Positions 55,198-64,000 of a DNA stretch of 64,000 nucleotides are shown here, piece by piece (position 1 is the stretch's first letter; every line of letters begins with the position of its first letter). The stretch is from the NCBI GenBank assembly GCA_037178855.1, contig JASJZC010000006.1:9528501-9592500 (forward strand), in the 5' to 3' direction. This DNA is from Oscheius sp. JU75 (lineage: Eukaryota; Nematoda; Chromadorea; Rhabditida; Rhabditidae). The translations under genes and the position numbers were made by a program. The notes under the pieces are model-generated. The model had not been told where the DNA came from, did not search any database, and was given only the letters and a program-made list of their open reading frames with translations.

Positions 55198-56388
55198 CTA
55201 CGAGTGCGCGGATACTTCGTCTTCTTCGAAGTTCATCGCTTTGTTTTCGTGGTGCGAATGGGGATTGGTCAGCTGGATGATCTCTTCGGGGAGACACGCT
55301 CGGTAAGCCTAAAAGGCAAAATGAGTTGTGGGTCTCTTACAGAATTCTAACTGAAACGCACCAGATAAAGAATCATCGTCAGAATAATCAATCCGGCAAG
55401 GCAGCCTCCAACAATAATCGGGACTTTGTCAGTCGTATGCTGGTCAGTTGGACAGGTTTGTTCTGAACGTATGCAAGTATTGAGAAAGAGATACTACCTA
55501 CTGTTCCCAAATGGCAACAAACCTGGCGTCTTGACCACCATGTAGGCTTGAACTTGGAGCAGAGAGAAGGTTATTCTGAAGTCTTATGGTTCTATACAAA
55601 GACCAAAACTAACGTCGCTCTGGGTCCGACTGAAGTGTCCGTATTGATTACGTACTTCTGTTTGCTGGGACAGGACAGAGAATTATTTAGTGGGGCGTAG
55701 ATGTAGTCGGCAAACTCGTTGTCGCTGTCCAGAGTCACTACATTTGTGTAGGTATGGTTGGTGTCTAAAAGATGAATATCTGTTTCACTGTCTCAATGTC
55801 TGTCTGTCTCTCTACCTCTCTGTCTCTCTGTCTCAATGTCTCTTTGTATCTATGTCTCTCTGTCTCTCTGCAGCCTTCAATTCTTTTCGTACCTGTTGCA
55901 TCTGGGAAGATATCAGACCGGGAGGCATAGTTGGCATGGATGTCTACTCTGTAGAGAGCCCATTGTTTCCCGTTGTCTGTTGGCAGCCTCGGATCCGTTG
56001 TGAAGTACAAAAGTAGGTACCAATCTGCCATCTAAAGATTATTGTTTACCGAATAAGAAAATGTCTACATGATCAAAATCGATTCGCATCACTTGAGAAG
56101 AGATCTGGGTACTGCCGACGGGGTAGTTCTGTCCACAGGTACTGGCTTTACTAACTGTGCTGCTAGAAGGGATCGTCATGAAGACGTCTTTCTAAAGAAA
56201 TCGATCTTGTTCCGTCTGTCTCTGTCTCTTCCTAACCTCAGCATCGGATCCCTTAACAATATAGCTGAGATCGAGATCAATTTGAGCGTAGAGTATTATG
56301 CATGGGACTCCTGTCGCACTGTTTGTCACATTCCATGTTCCTCGTGGACTGCTATTTCCTGCCGCCAATGCTGCCCCCGGCAGAAGAA
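55198..56388 (-). CDS. LAMP-family type I membrane glycoprotein
   Basis: Exons 56388-56237, 56191-56069, 56031-55893, 55764-55614, 55575-55502, 55462-55362 and 55308-55198 give about 283 residues; the signal-peptide exon is not fully resolved. The lumenal domain fits the LAMP fold: RGTWNVTNSATGVPCI, a cysteine in STCGQNYP, N-glycosylation sites (NHTYTN, NNSLSC), then LLQVQAYMV and EQTCPTD/KQTCPTD just before the membrane. The helix is VPIIVGGCLAGLIILTMILY. The tail of about 37 residues lacks the terminal GYQTI-type lysosomal signal of LAMP1/2 but has PEEIIQL, a possible acidic dileucine-like sorting motif. UNC-46/BAD-LAMP-like proteins are an alternative to a lysosomal LAMP. Confidence 0.75.
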
Positions 56389-57595
56389 CTGAAAAAGATT
56401 GTAAAAAGTGTCATAAAGACCCGATAAGCGGTTGCCACGCCGGCCACTTTGGTGACCAACTGCGTCATCCGCTCCCTCTGATTGTATTGTCCACATGATG
56501 CTAGTCTGATCTCTTACAATTGCAAAAATAATACATTTGTTACGGAACTTTGCCTCTACAGGGGATTTGTAAAATTCTGTCACATTCTGTTCCCTTATCA
56601 GACCTTGTGTTAGTGTTTGATTCTTTTATTTTACGACGGTTCCTGCTAGCTACCATTATACAGCTTTTAGCGACATGGCGACGCCTATTCTGATGCAGAT
56701 CAAGCCATAAAATGAGCCGCAAATATAGTTTGTTCAGACAGGAAGGGGCAGTCCTTTAATCTGGGCTCGTTGCAGTCTAAAGTTCCAAGTTGGCGCTAAA
56801 ACATAGCTTGGCTCAGTATACAATGGGTCTCGCGACGAACAAGGTATTAGAGGCAGGAGGACCGGCCCAAGAATTCGAATAAGTTAGTTCGTTGTGGGAC
56901 CAGTTTAGGCTCGTTGAACCCCACGGCACTCTCACATCTCGAGTTTTGCAAGAGGTATTCGGTCAAAAACAGCCAGGAAAAAAAACGTCAAATGAATATT
57001 GAGCTTTGTTGAGAATGTATGATCACTGGGTCTAGCAACAGACAAAAGTTATGATCATCTGGGACCCGCAACGAACCAAATGATACTAGACGACCAAAAT
57101 ATAGATAGAAGCAGTTTGCAAGAACTACAAGTCACCCTGCTTTTTGCTCTTGTGATGCTCGATAACCGATTTGATAACGGACAAATTCCGTGAATTTTTC
57201 GCGGCAACAAAGGAGACTCACAAAGGAATAGGAGACTGAACATGGTGGATGCTTAGACAGCTTGAAATTGGCAATTTTGAGTCTCCCGAGACTGAATACA
57301 ATTAAAATTGAAGCGATTCCAGGGAGACGACAGCGGGAATGATAAGAAGTTAGAGTGAAGATAGCTCTCACGTGTATTCTAGCAGGTCGACCTGAAGCTG
57401 AAAACAAACATTGACTTGGATCAGTCAGAGGAAAACAGTGAGTTCAGCCTTGACTCTTTCTATCTCTCTCTCAATGTCACTCTGTCCCTTGGTTTCTCTG
57501 TCTCCCTGTGTCCCTGTGCCCCTTTGTCTCTTTGACTCTCTATCCCTCTATATTTGTCACAAACCTTGATTTGGATAATTTTATCAGAGAGATAG
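56389..57595. other. Region upstream of the LAMP-like gene
   Basis: 56395-56500 probably includes the first exon (an ATG with MTQLVTKVAGVATAY lies at 56467, but its donor phase does not fit). The rest is unique or CT-rich (57455-57560) with no supported gene. Confidence 0.35.
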
Positions 57596-58520
57596 TCAGT
57601 TCAGTTTCGACATGGCCTTCTGAAGACGACACTTCCAGCAGCAGCCGCGGCAGTCGGTCTCCTTCTCCTTCATGTCAGCTTGTAAGCCAGAGATCTGACG
57701 AAGAATGTCGTCGAATTTCGGACGAGTAGCTTCCGGACTATTTGGTCGAGAGTCCTCGTACACCCAGCAAGTGACCGGCATATCGCGAGAGTCGTAGAAA
57801 CTCCTGATGTGGAGACTCTGCCTCGGCGGACCCGAATTGTCCTCATGCTTCTCCTCCTCGTCTTCCATCTCACTGGGTCTCATCGAGACGTCCTTGTCCG
57901 AAGCCGTCTTGCCTACCTGAACATGTTTTGTTTTCTCCATAAAAACTTTTCCAATACAAGTAAACATTTTGGTGTCCAAATAATCATTTTCAAGCTTATA
58001 CATACTCTGCAAAGTTGTAGAGCTTGATCCGTTTTACAACTTTGCACCAAGCCGCAAAGAACACACTTGGACCCGAAAACCGGCTGTGAAGTCGCCTGTC
58101 ACCTTATGGACAAGTAGAACCCACCTGCTCTTTCAAACTCTTCTCTTCCACCAGTCTCTTCTCTTTCTGCATTGGCCGACTGATGAGATGCGGCTCCGCA
58201 TCGGGAGGAGAAGGAGGCAGAAGGAAGGCTTCTACTGTCGTCTTGATCGACATTGGCTTAGGTCGGAGCAGCTTCTTATTGTCCTCCTTTTTGTCCCGAG
58301 GCTTGGTCTTAAGCTTAGCATGCCTCCTAACCTTAGCCCGGTCCGGACACGAATCCTTCTTGTCCTTTTTTCTCTTGACTAACTGCTTCGTCTTCCGAAC
58401 TTTGCGCAGTGGTGACTCGCTGCGACTGGCCTTGCAGCAGAAGATGCTCTTCCTCGTCTTCTTCCTGGTCTCTTTTGACTTTTTTCCTTTCTTGTCACGT
58501 TTCCCCTTCTTCGTCGCCAT
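57596..58520 (-). CDS. Lys/Arg-rich protein with Cys-rich C-terminus, unknown family
   Basis: Exons 58520-58125 and 57916-57596 join in phase 0 to 238 residues. The first 75 residues are extremely basic (ATKKGKRDKKGKKSKETRKK), with a CC pair, and look like nuclear or nucleolar targeting. The middle is Pro/Glu-rich, followed by an acidic block (EMEDEEEKHEDN), and the last 25 residues hold five cysteines (CRGCCWKCRL). It may bind nucleic acid or metal, but no recognised domain supports a function. The 208-nt intron carries a dispersed hairpin. Confidence 0.65.
58001..58050 (+). repeat. Dispersed CAAAGTTGTAGA hairpin in Lys-rich gene intron
   Basis: CTCTGCAAAGTTGTAGAGC pairs with TTTTACAACTTTGCACC around TTGATCCG. 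The match to the consensus is good on the left arm. Confidence 0.65.
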
Positions 58521-59430
58521 CACTTCGCCGCAGTCCAGCTCCGTGTCTCAAGTAGAAACGTCCAAAATCGTTTGGCAATAAAAGTTAGTAAAAGTTTTGA
58601 AACTGCTCGTAATTAAGATTCTCTTTTCGTAGATTCAAATTAGAGAACTCCCATGCCAGTACTCGCTTTGACGCTGCACTTGGATTGATGGTCTTCTCTT
58701 CCCTAGTGGACTCTACCCGAACCTTTCGCCTTCGTCTCTTTTACCAGATTATGTTTACAGAGAAAGAGAAAAAGAAAGAGTAAGAGAGTCTATGATCAGT
58801 AGCCAATAATTTCAGTCATAGGAACAAACAAAGAACTATTTGGAGACGGGGGTAGGTAGACTCAAAACAGGAATGGCCGGAGGCTATCTCTTTCCCCTTC
58901 TCGGCGGCCCGATGACTAATATTCAAAGCTTGTTACCCATAATACCTTTCGGGCAAACATACATGCCAACCGCCTCTGTTTCGATCTCTGCTCCAAAAAT
59001 ACGAAGATTGTTCTGGTTTCCCACTATTAGGTGTTTCTAATAAATGTCGAGAACAACATCTTGGAACCTCGAAATCCAATTTGAATCCAATTTCAGGTCA
59101 ATATAACCCATTTTCTGTTGCTCTCCCCGACCCACCCATCTTTTGTTCTTTTCTCTCTGTCATGAATGGAAAGTAGCCTCCTTACTCGGAAGGATGAAAA
59201 CAGCCGAAAGAGGAGAAGGAATTGGTCAGAAAACAATCCGGAGCGCGCGTCCTCTAGGCTAATACAATCTGTCCCCGATAAACTTTGCTAATGGCGAATG
59301 AGAGTTCGTGTCCCAGCTCTCCTCCTTTTTTCGTCTGTTTTCGTCTGAGGAGCGAGATTCTTGAACTGGCAGTTCTCTCAATACTTCACTATAACATGCA
59401 AGCATTGCATACTAAGCCAAGCTGCCTAAG

Positions 59431-59529
59431 CTTGGACTGACCCCAAGAGCTTGGTGAATGATAAGCCAAGAAAGTTCATTTATTAACTTCTTGGCTGATC
59501 ATTCGCTAAGTTCTTGGGGTCAGTCCAAG
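59431..59529. repeat. Strong palindrome, 46-base arms
   Basis: CTTGGACTGACCCCAAGAGC ... (59431-59476) and its inverse ending GGGGTCAGTCCAAG (59485-59529) pair along nearly the whole arm with a few mismatches and an 8-base loop. It would form a long hairpin as RNA or single-stranded DNA. Confidence 0.85.
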
Positions 59530-59555
59530 TTTCTCCACTTGTCTCTCCGTCCTCC

Positions 59556-60070
59556 ATGGCGCAGTCGGTTATAGTCTGCTTCCAACGAATAGCGGCAATG
59601 AGCCAATTCTTTAAAGGTTTTTCGAAAACGGAAATTTGGGACCAGCCACGATTTGCGCGCCGACAAAAAGCCATTTTTTCTAATTCCTAAATTAAAAAGT
59701 AAATTTTCGTGTGTTTTCAGTTTCCTTTTCGTAATTCCGACCACGTTTTGGAATTCTCCGTGTGTAAACACCATGTTGAAGCCAAAATGGGAGAAAAATC
59801 ATGGTTTACAGAAGAGCGCAGGAGCGTCTTCGGCTGGAAAATAGCCGTTTGAAGCTCAATTCGTCTAAATCTTGGGGTTTTTACGTAATTTTGGTGACAA
59901 GGAGGTTTTTACATGCCTAGAAAACAAAAACATTATCAAAAAAGTAGTAGGATGCTGGGAAAATGGTGGGGAATGAAAAATGGGAAAATTTTTTCTTCGT
60001 GCGCAAACGCCGAGCTTCGGGCGTTCAAACTGAGGTGCCGCTATTCGTTGGAAATGGACTATAGATTTCA
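59556..60070. mobile_element. Inverted-repeat element, possible MITE
   Basis: TTCCAACGAATAGCGGCA occurs at 59581-59598 and as its exact inverse at about 60034-60051. The flanking bases (CGCAGTC ... ATAGTC) match as well, giving imperfect terminal repeats of about 45 bases around 450 bases of unique AT-rich sequence. The left end also contains TGGCGCAGTCGGTTATAG, an A-box-like word. No clear target duplication was found. Confidence 0.45.
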
Positions 60071-61564
60071 GACTGCGACTCAAACATGCCAGGTTCCAAA
60101 CTCTTTGAGATCACTTTTTGTTTGACGAGACCACGTGCCGAAGGGTCATATCTTTATTCATTTGGTTAAATTCATCAGTTTTCACAAGTAAACAGAGAGA
60201 CAAAGACGGATAGAGATAGAAAGACAGAAATGGGACAGGTTAACTTTCTGACCAATTCTAGACACTAGGATCCTAAACGGTATCCGAACTCATGACATCC
60301 CTGCTCTAACAAGTCTTTTCTGTTTATAACACGCTGTTTTCTGTCTCGAACAAATACTCATTTGAATTGAATTGAAAAAGAGGAGATGCTCCTCCCATTG
60401 GAGACCAATTACCTTCTCAAGGAGTAATTTCTGGTCAAGGGGGAGCTCCAATTCAATCCGGGGAAGCCCGCTGCCTGGATTGCCTGGCTTCTCGGGACCC
60501 AGCAGTCCAGGTTCATGAATTAGCCTCGTTAGCAGGGAAAAGGGGTATGCTCGTCAGGGAGAGAAAAATAGACAGTCACGCCTCGTTCTCATTCGGCACA
60601 ATGTTGATGTGAATCCCCTCTGTGAATGGAATACCATTGTGCTCCGATCATGTGTCCTTTCGTATTCGAGGCTCTTTCCAATTAGAGCTGGACACTGTCT
60701 CACTATGTCCCTCTTTGGCCCTCTGTCTCTCTGCCTCTCTGTTTCACTGTCTCTCTGTATCTCTGTTGCAATTAGACCTGGTCACTCCCACCCCATTTGT
60801 AGTTCTCTCTCTGACGTACCCACGAGATCTTTTCCATCTGAACGGACAAATTCGAACTGCTCGACTGACTTGAGGCCATTGACTCACTACACTCTTTTTA
60901 CTACTGTTTGGCTTCTAATTCAAAGAACAGACCTACTAACAGGCCTCATTTTGAAAACACCTTGTCTCGTGGAGGACATGCGAACCTCCTCTTCTATCTT
61001 CTTTAGCCATGTTTTCCGCTGCGATCCCAACAACATATTATCCCCCCGGAGCTTCTTCCGAATCGCTGATGCTCACACCGGAAGAGGTTTTTGCCCAACA
61101 ACCTCGCTTTTCGGATTCCCGCCGAGTTCAGAGGGGGTGAGACTGGCTAAAAGATCAGAACTTAGGGTACTCTTTCCTGACTCTTCTCTGGACGGCTAGT
61201 AGTCGATCCACACGTTACCACTACGAATAATTCAGTCGTCGCGATCTTACCTCCTTCAAGAGTGCTGTTATTTCAAACGACACTCGCTTTCGCCCTCTCT
61301 CTCCCAGATGATTTTTGACCATAAAACTGACGCCCGTGAGCCATTTCACGCCTTCGGCCCGGCCCATACCTCTCGCTCCTCTTACTGAGATTATCCGCGC
61401 TTTATGACTTGCTTGCATTCAAAGCGGACAGTTGGTGACGTAGGAAAAACTGATGAGTCGACCATACAGCGAATCCCTAATGTTTCGCAGAACTTTTGTC
61501 AAGCGTGGGCAACAAACAGGACATCTTTTGGCTATATATAGGCTGTTTCCAAAGCAAAAACGAA

Positions 61565-61625
61565 TAATTTCTAGTCCGGGATCCGAACCCTGAACCTGCT
61601 GGCCTAGTACTGCGCTATTTGGTAC
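61565..61625 (-). repeat. tRNA-like (SINE-type) segment
   Basis: On the minus strand TAGCGCAGTACTAGGCCAGC is followed by AGGGTTCGGATCCCGG, a good B box. CCAGCAGGTTCAGGGTTCG matches the 5.85-kb segment with one change. Confidence 0.5.
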
Positions 61626-62544
61626 TGCACCACGGGAACAAAGCGGTGCCCAAATTCCTAATGTCCTATGACGATTGTGTCTTCTCGTGCCCGAGTGATT
61701 TCACGATGTCCGACTTTCTAAGTTTAGTTCTTTTGCCCTTTCTCAGAGATAATCTAACCAGGCTAGCTCTAATCCGTCAATGTGATTCTATGTACTCTCA
61801 CAAAGTTTCACCTGTCCTTTGAACTCAAATCTTTTTTTCGCAGACATATATGGGCCTCATAAAAGCAGGGACGCTTTTGCAGCCATGAAGCCCTCGCAAT
61901 ATGCTGCTCTTTGTTCTGATCTGCTGGATGATCAACTCCCAGAACCCAATTTTTCTGGAACTGCATTTTTTGTGTTGACGGACCGTGACCTCCTACCCCC
62001 GCATCCATCACATTTGTACTCACTCTTCCATAGAAAACATGTGCACGCAGCTCTCTACCTAAACATTTCAGTGATCATTAGATTCCTTCCTTCCACTTCC
62101 TTTTGGCCGAATATTTGCATGTCCGGATATCATCTGCTCCATTAGGGGGTGTCGCAGGCTTGACGCGGAACACCAGCTGCTCGCACTTTCCTTCGAACTT
62201 TATTCATCTTGTTTCTCTTGATTCCAAGAACTGAAATGATCACTCCCAAATCAGAGGAGAGAGCGTCACATAATCCCCGGAGTTAATTGGGAGACGATGA
62301 CTTGCTGCAGCTAGTATTATGAGGAAGTGAACGGAAACAAGCAGTTTGTCGTCATCTACCTTTCAATGGAATTAGATTAGGATGAAAAATGATTATCAGA
62401 CAATGCATAGCTATAATCAGCTGATCGAAAATTACTGGGGGATAGGGCTAGGCTAGACAGTGTTCGGAGACTATAACGCTTGTTCTCTCGAAATACGTCA
62501 AGCATGATATTCACATGTCCAAAAGCCACACATAACCTTCAAAA

Positions 62545-62600
62545 AATGGCGCAGTCGGCGAGAGGTCCGACCCCGGATCTAAGTCGGGTTCGATCCTCAG
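62545..62600 (+). repeat. tRNA-like (SINE-type) segment
   Basis: ATGGCGCAGTCGGCGAGAGG (A box) and GTCGGGTTCGATCCTC (B box) lie at tRNA-like spacing. TGGCGCAGTCGG is shared exactly with 6.73 kb and 59.56 kb. Confidence 0.5.
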
Positions 62601-63270
62601 AAACAACAGAATGTTCTGTCTTTGCGTGAATAGTACGATGGTTTTGCATCATTGGCATAGGCGTGAGCATCAGTTTCCAACGTCAGGGTCCCCAGTTCTG
62701 CGCGCCGAATTCAAAAGGCACTTCAAAGGGTCTATTTCTAAGTGGGGTCACTCCCGATTAAGAGCCTTTTCTTCTATTTCTGGGAGACAACTGCCGAAAC
62801 TTGATCGGGCTGCTAATCTACTCAGCAAATCCTATTTATGAATTGAATCTCTCGTGGGAGACTCCTTTTTAAAAGAAGCATTTGGAGGTACGCGGTTGTT
62901 TGCTGGCCCAGGGGGACGTCATACTTTTAAGACTCGCTGATAATGTTTGTTTCGGGCGTTCATTGTAATTCTGCTCTAGAGGAGATCAACCCCCACTTCT
63001 TTTTGTGACATTTCTGGATCGGGGGAGTAATTGGATTCATCTGGCTGTTCAATACTAGCTCTATCTCACTGTCTCTCTGTCTCCCCGTCTCTCTCTACCT
63101 CGACATCCTATCCGGGTTCAGTAACTTTTTGCCTCTCTGACAGCGACATGCCTTGTGTCGATCATCAATAATTCACAGGGTTGAAACTGACATCTGCCGG
63201 CTATTCGAATGTCTTTTCCCAGTTCGCTCTCTCTCGATTTCCCTGTCAATTTCCCACAATTTCCAGACGG

Positions 63271-64000
63271 ATGTCCCTCGATTACTGGGATGAACTCGCA
63301 GACAACCTAAATGACACATATCTAGAGGTAGGAAGTTCCTGATTGACCAAAAACCATGAAGATTCAGTATTCTGAAGATGGACTCCAGTCTGAACCACTG
63401 GTCAAAGTTACTGGACTGGTAGTCACCGTCATGTATCTACTGACGATTTTCATAGGAATCCCAGCCAATGTCTATGTTCTGGTCCGTATGAAACGATTCT
63501 CGAGGTGACTGTGACCAATCATTCTGGGTACAAATTCTGATTTAGGAGCGACAATGAGAGGTACCGAAACGGTACGGGTGTGGCCTTATGTTCTATGGCG
63601 GCAGCCGATCTCTGTTCCCTCCTGCTCATCTGCTCCCAAAACCTCCAGCAGCTCATCATTACGGAAGAGTCTTCAGACATGCTGCTCATGCATGCCAGTT
63701 GCAAGGTACCGTGACGTCACAGTCTCTTAATCCCACCTGTACCATCCAGCTTCACATTTTGACTTACCGAAATTATATGGGCGAGCCACACTTGATCGGA
63801 TGCGTCGATTTTAGAGCTTCTTTTTCGTGGACAAAGATTTTGATCTTATGCAAAGTTGTAGAGCAGACCAAGGGATACAACTTCGCGGAACATCAAAAAG
63901 CTGACAATTGTCGTCTTCGCTCCGAAATGTGGCGTAGTATGCGCACCTCGGGGGCGTCTAGATATCTTTCTCGCGCGGCGAGCTCCAAAAATAGACCGAA
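63271..64000 (+). CDS. Rhodopsin-like GPCR, 5' part, runs off the window
   Basis: Exons 63271-63327, 63368-63504 and 63546-63705 join in phase; a fourth starts near 63750. The N-terminus (MSLDYWDELADNLNDTYLE) has an N-glycosylation site (NDT). Helix 1 is GLVVTVMYLLTIFIGIPANV with the GxPxN pattern of class A receptors, then YVLVRMKRFSR. Helix 2 is VALCSMAAADLCSLLLICSQ with the conserved AxADL. An extracellular loop and the helix-3 cysteine (HASCK) follow. This differs from the two worm-specific receptors to the left and looks more like a peptide or amine receptor. A dispersed hairpin (63836-63900) lies in what should be the next intron. The helix 3-7 region is outside. Confidence 0.7.
63836..63900 (+). 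repeat. Dispersed CAAAGTTGTAGA hairpin near right edge
   Basis: TTTTGATCTTATGCAAAGTT continues GTAGAGC and pairs with ATACAACTTCGCGGAACATC, followed by AAAAAG, as in the other copies. Confidence 0.65.

Larger units (their letters stand above)
58521..63270. other. Gene-poor, repeat-rich region
   Basis: Contents recognised: a strong palindrome (59431-59529), an inverted-repeat element with a tRNA-like left end (about 59556-60070), two more tRNA-like segments (61565-61625 and 62545-62600) and CTCTCTGT runs (60717-60766, 63065-63095). ORFs up to 196 codons (60609-61199) pass through low-complexity and have no splice or family support. Confidence 0.45.

Noticed and set aside
60609-61199. 196-codon + ORF
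   Set aside because: It passes through a CTCTGTCTCT run, has no recognisable domain, no signal peptide and no partner exon.
63560-63585. ACGGTACGGGTG, looks like the GTACGGG repeat motif
   Set aside because: It is coding sequence of the GPCR (RYRNGTG) and has no hairpin or partner motif.
1-64000. CRISPR arrays, bacterial operons or ribosomal RNA
   Set aside because: No direct-repeat/spacer pattern or rRNA-like sequence was seen, and the genes are intron-bearing and eukaryotic.

Overview
This window is eukaryotic and almost certainly from a nematode. Four things point there. (1) Introns are short, mostly 37-46 nt, with TTTCAG or TTTTAG acceptors. (2) Several start codons sit directly behind a splice-acceptor-like TTTCAG/TTTTAG, as expected where a spliced leader is added. 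(3) There are seven-transmembrane chemoreceptor-like genes of nematode type. (4) An EGO-1/RRF-type RNA-dependent RNA polymerase is present. I cannot name the species. Gene models below were built by hand from splice signals, reading phase and protein similarity recalled from family knowledge. No database search was run.

Layout, left to right: the 3' part of an RdRP gene (+, 1-3077); a gene-poor stretch with tRNA-like and repeat fragments; a PRKX-type kinase (+, 7703-10006); a small secreted Ig-like gene and a damaged-looking tandem paralogue (+, 11248-13123); a four-transmembrane protein (+, 15337-16671); a secreted WAP/four-disulfide-core protein (+, 18561-20034); two small minus-strand ORF genes (20803-21596); a copine (-, 21913-24366); a charged unknown protein (+, 25930-26786); a Pi-class-like glutathione S-transferase (-, 27036-27774); the N-acetyltransferase NAA50 (-, 27929-29952); the RWD/UPF0029 translation regulator IMPACT (+, 30123-31787); a long secreted pro-protein with a Gln-rich middle and an IL-17-like cystine-knot C-terminus (-, 31850-34594); a small secreted Cys peptide (+, 35621-35991); a nearly complete Crumbs polarity gene ending in ERLI (-, 36099-44423); two small minus-strand ORFs; two nematode-type 7TM receptors (-, 49075-50461 and 52018-53758); a LAMP-family membrane protein (-, 55198-56388); a Lys-rich/Cys-rich protein (-, 57596-58520); a 4.7 kb repeat-rich gap; and the start of a rhodopsin-like GPCR running off the right edge (+, 63271-end).

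The genes are ordinary chromosomal neighbours with no common pathway. Themes are signalling and surface proteins (kinase, copine, Crumbs, cytokine-like ligand, receptors) and housekeeping (NAA50, IMPACT, GST). Most of what the genes do not explain is repeat structure: about a dozen copies of a CAAAGTTGTAGA hairpin, mostly in introns and often in pairs; a GTACGGG inverted motif linked to it; tRNA-like SINE fragments; a 401-bp element with terminal inverted repeats and an 8-bp duplication; large patches of CTGTCA/TGACAG; a roughly 60-copy GTCTCT array; and a strong 46-bp-arm palindrome.
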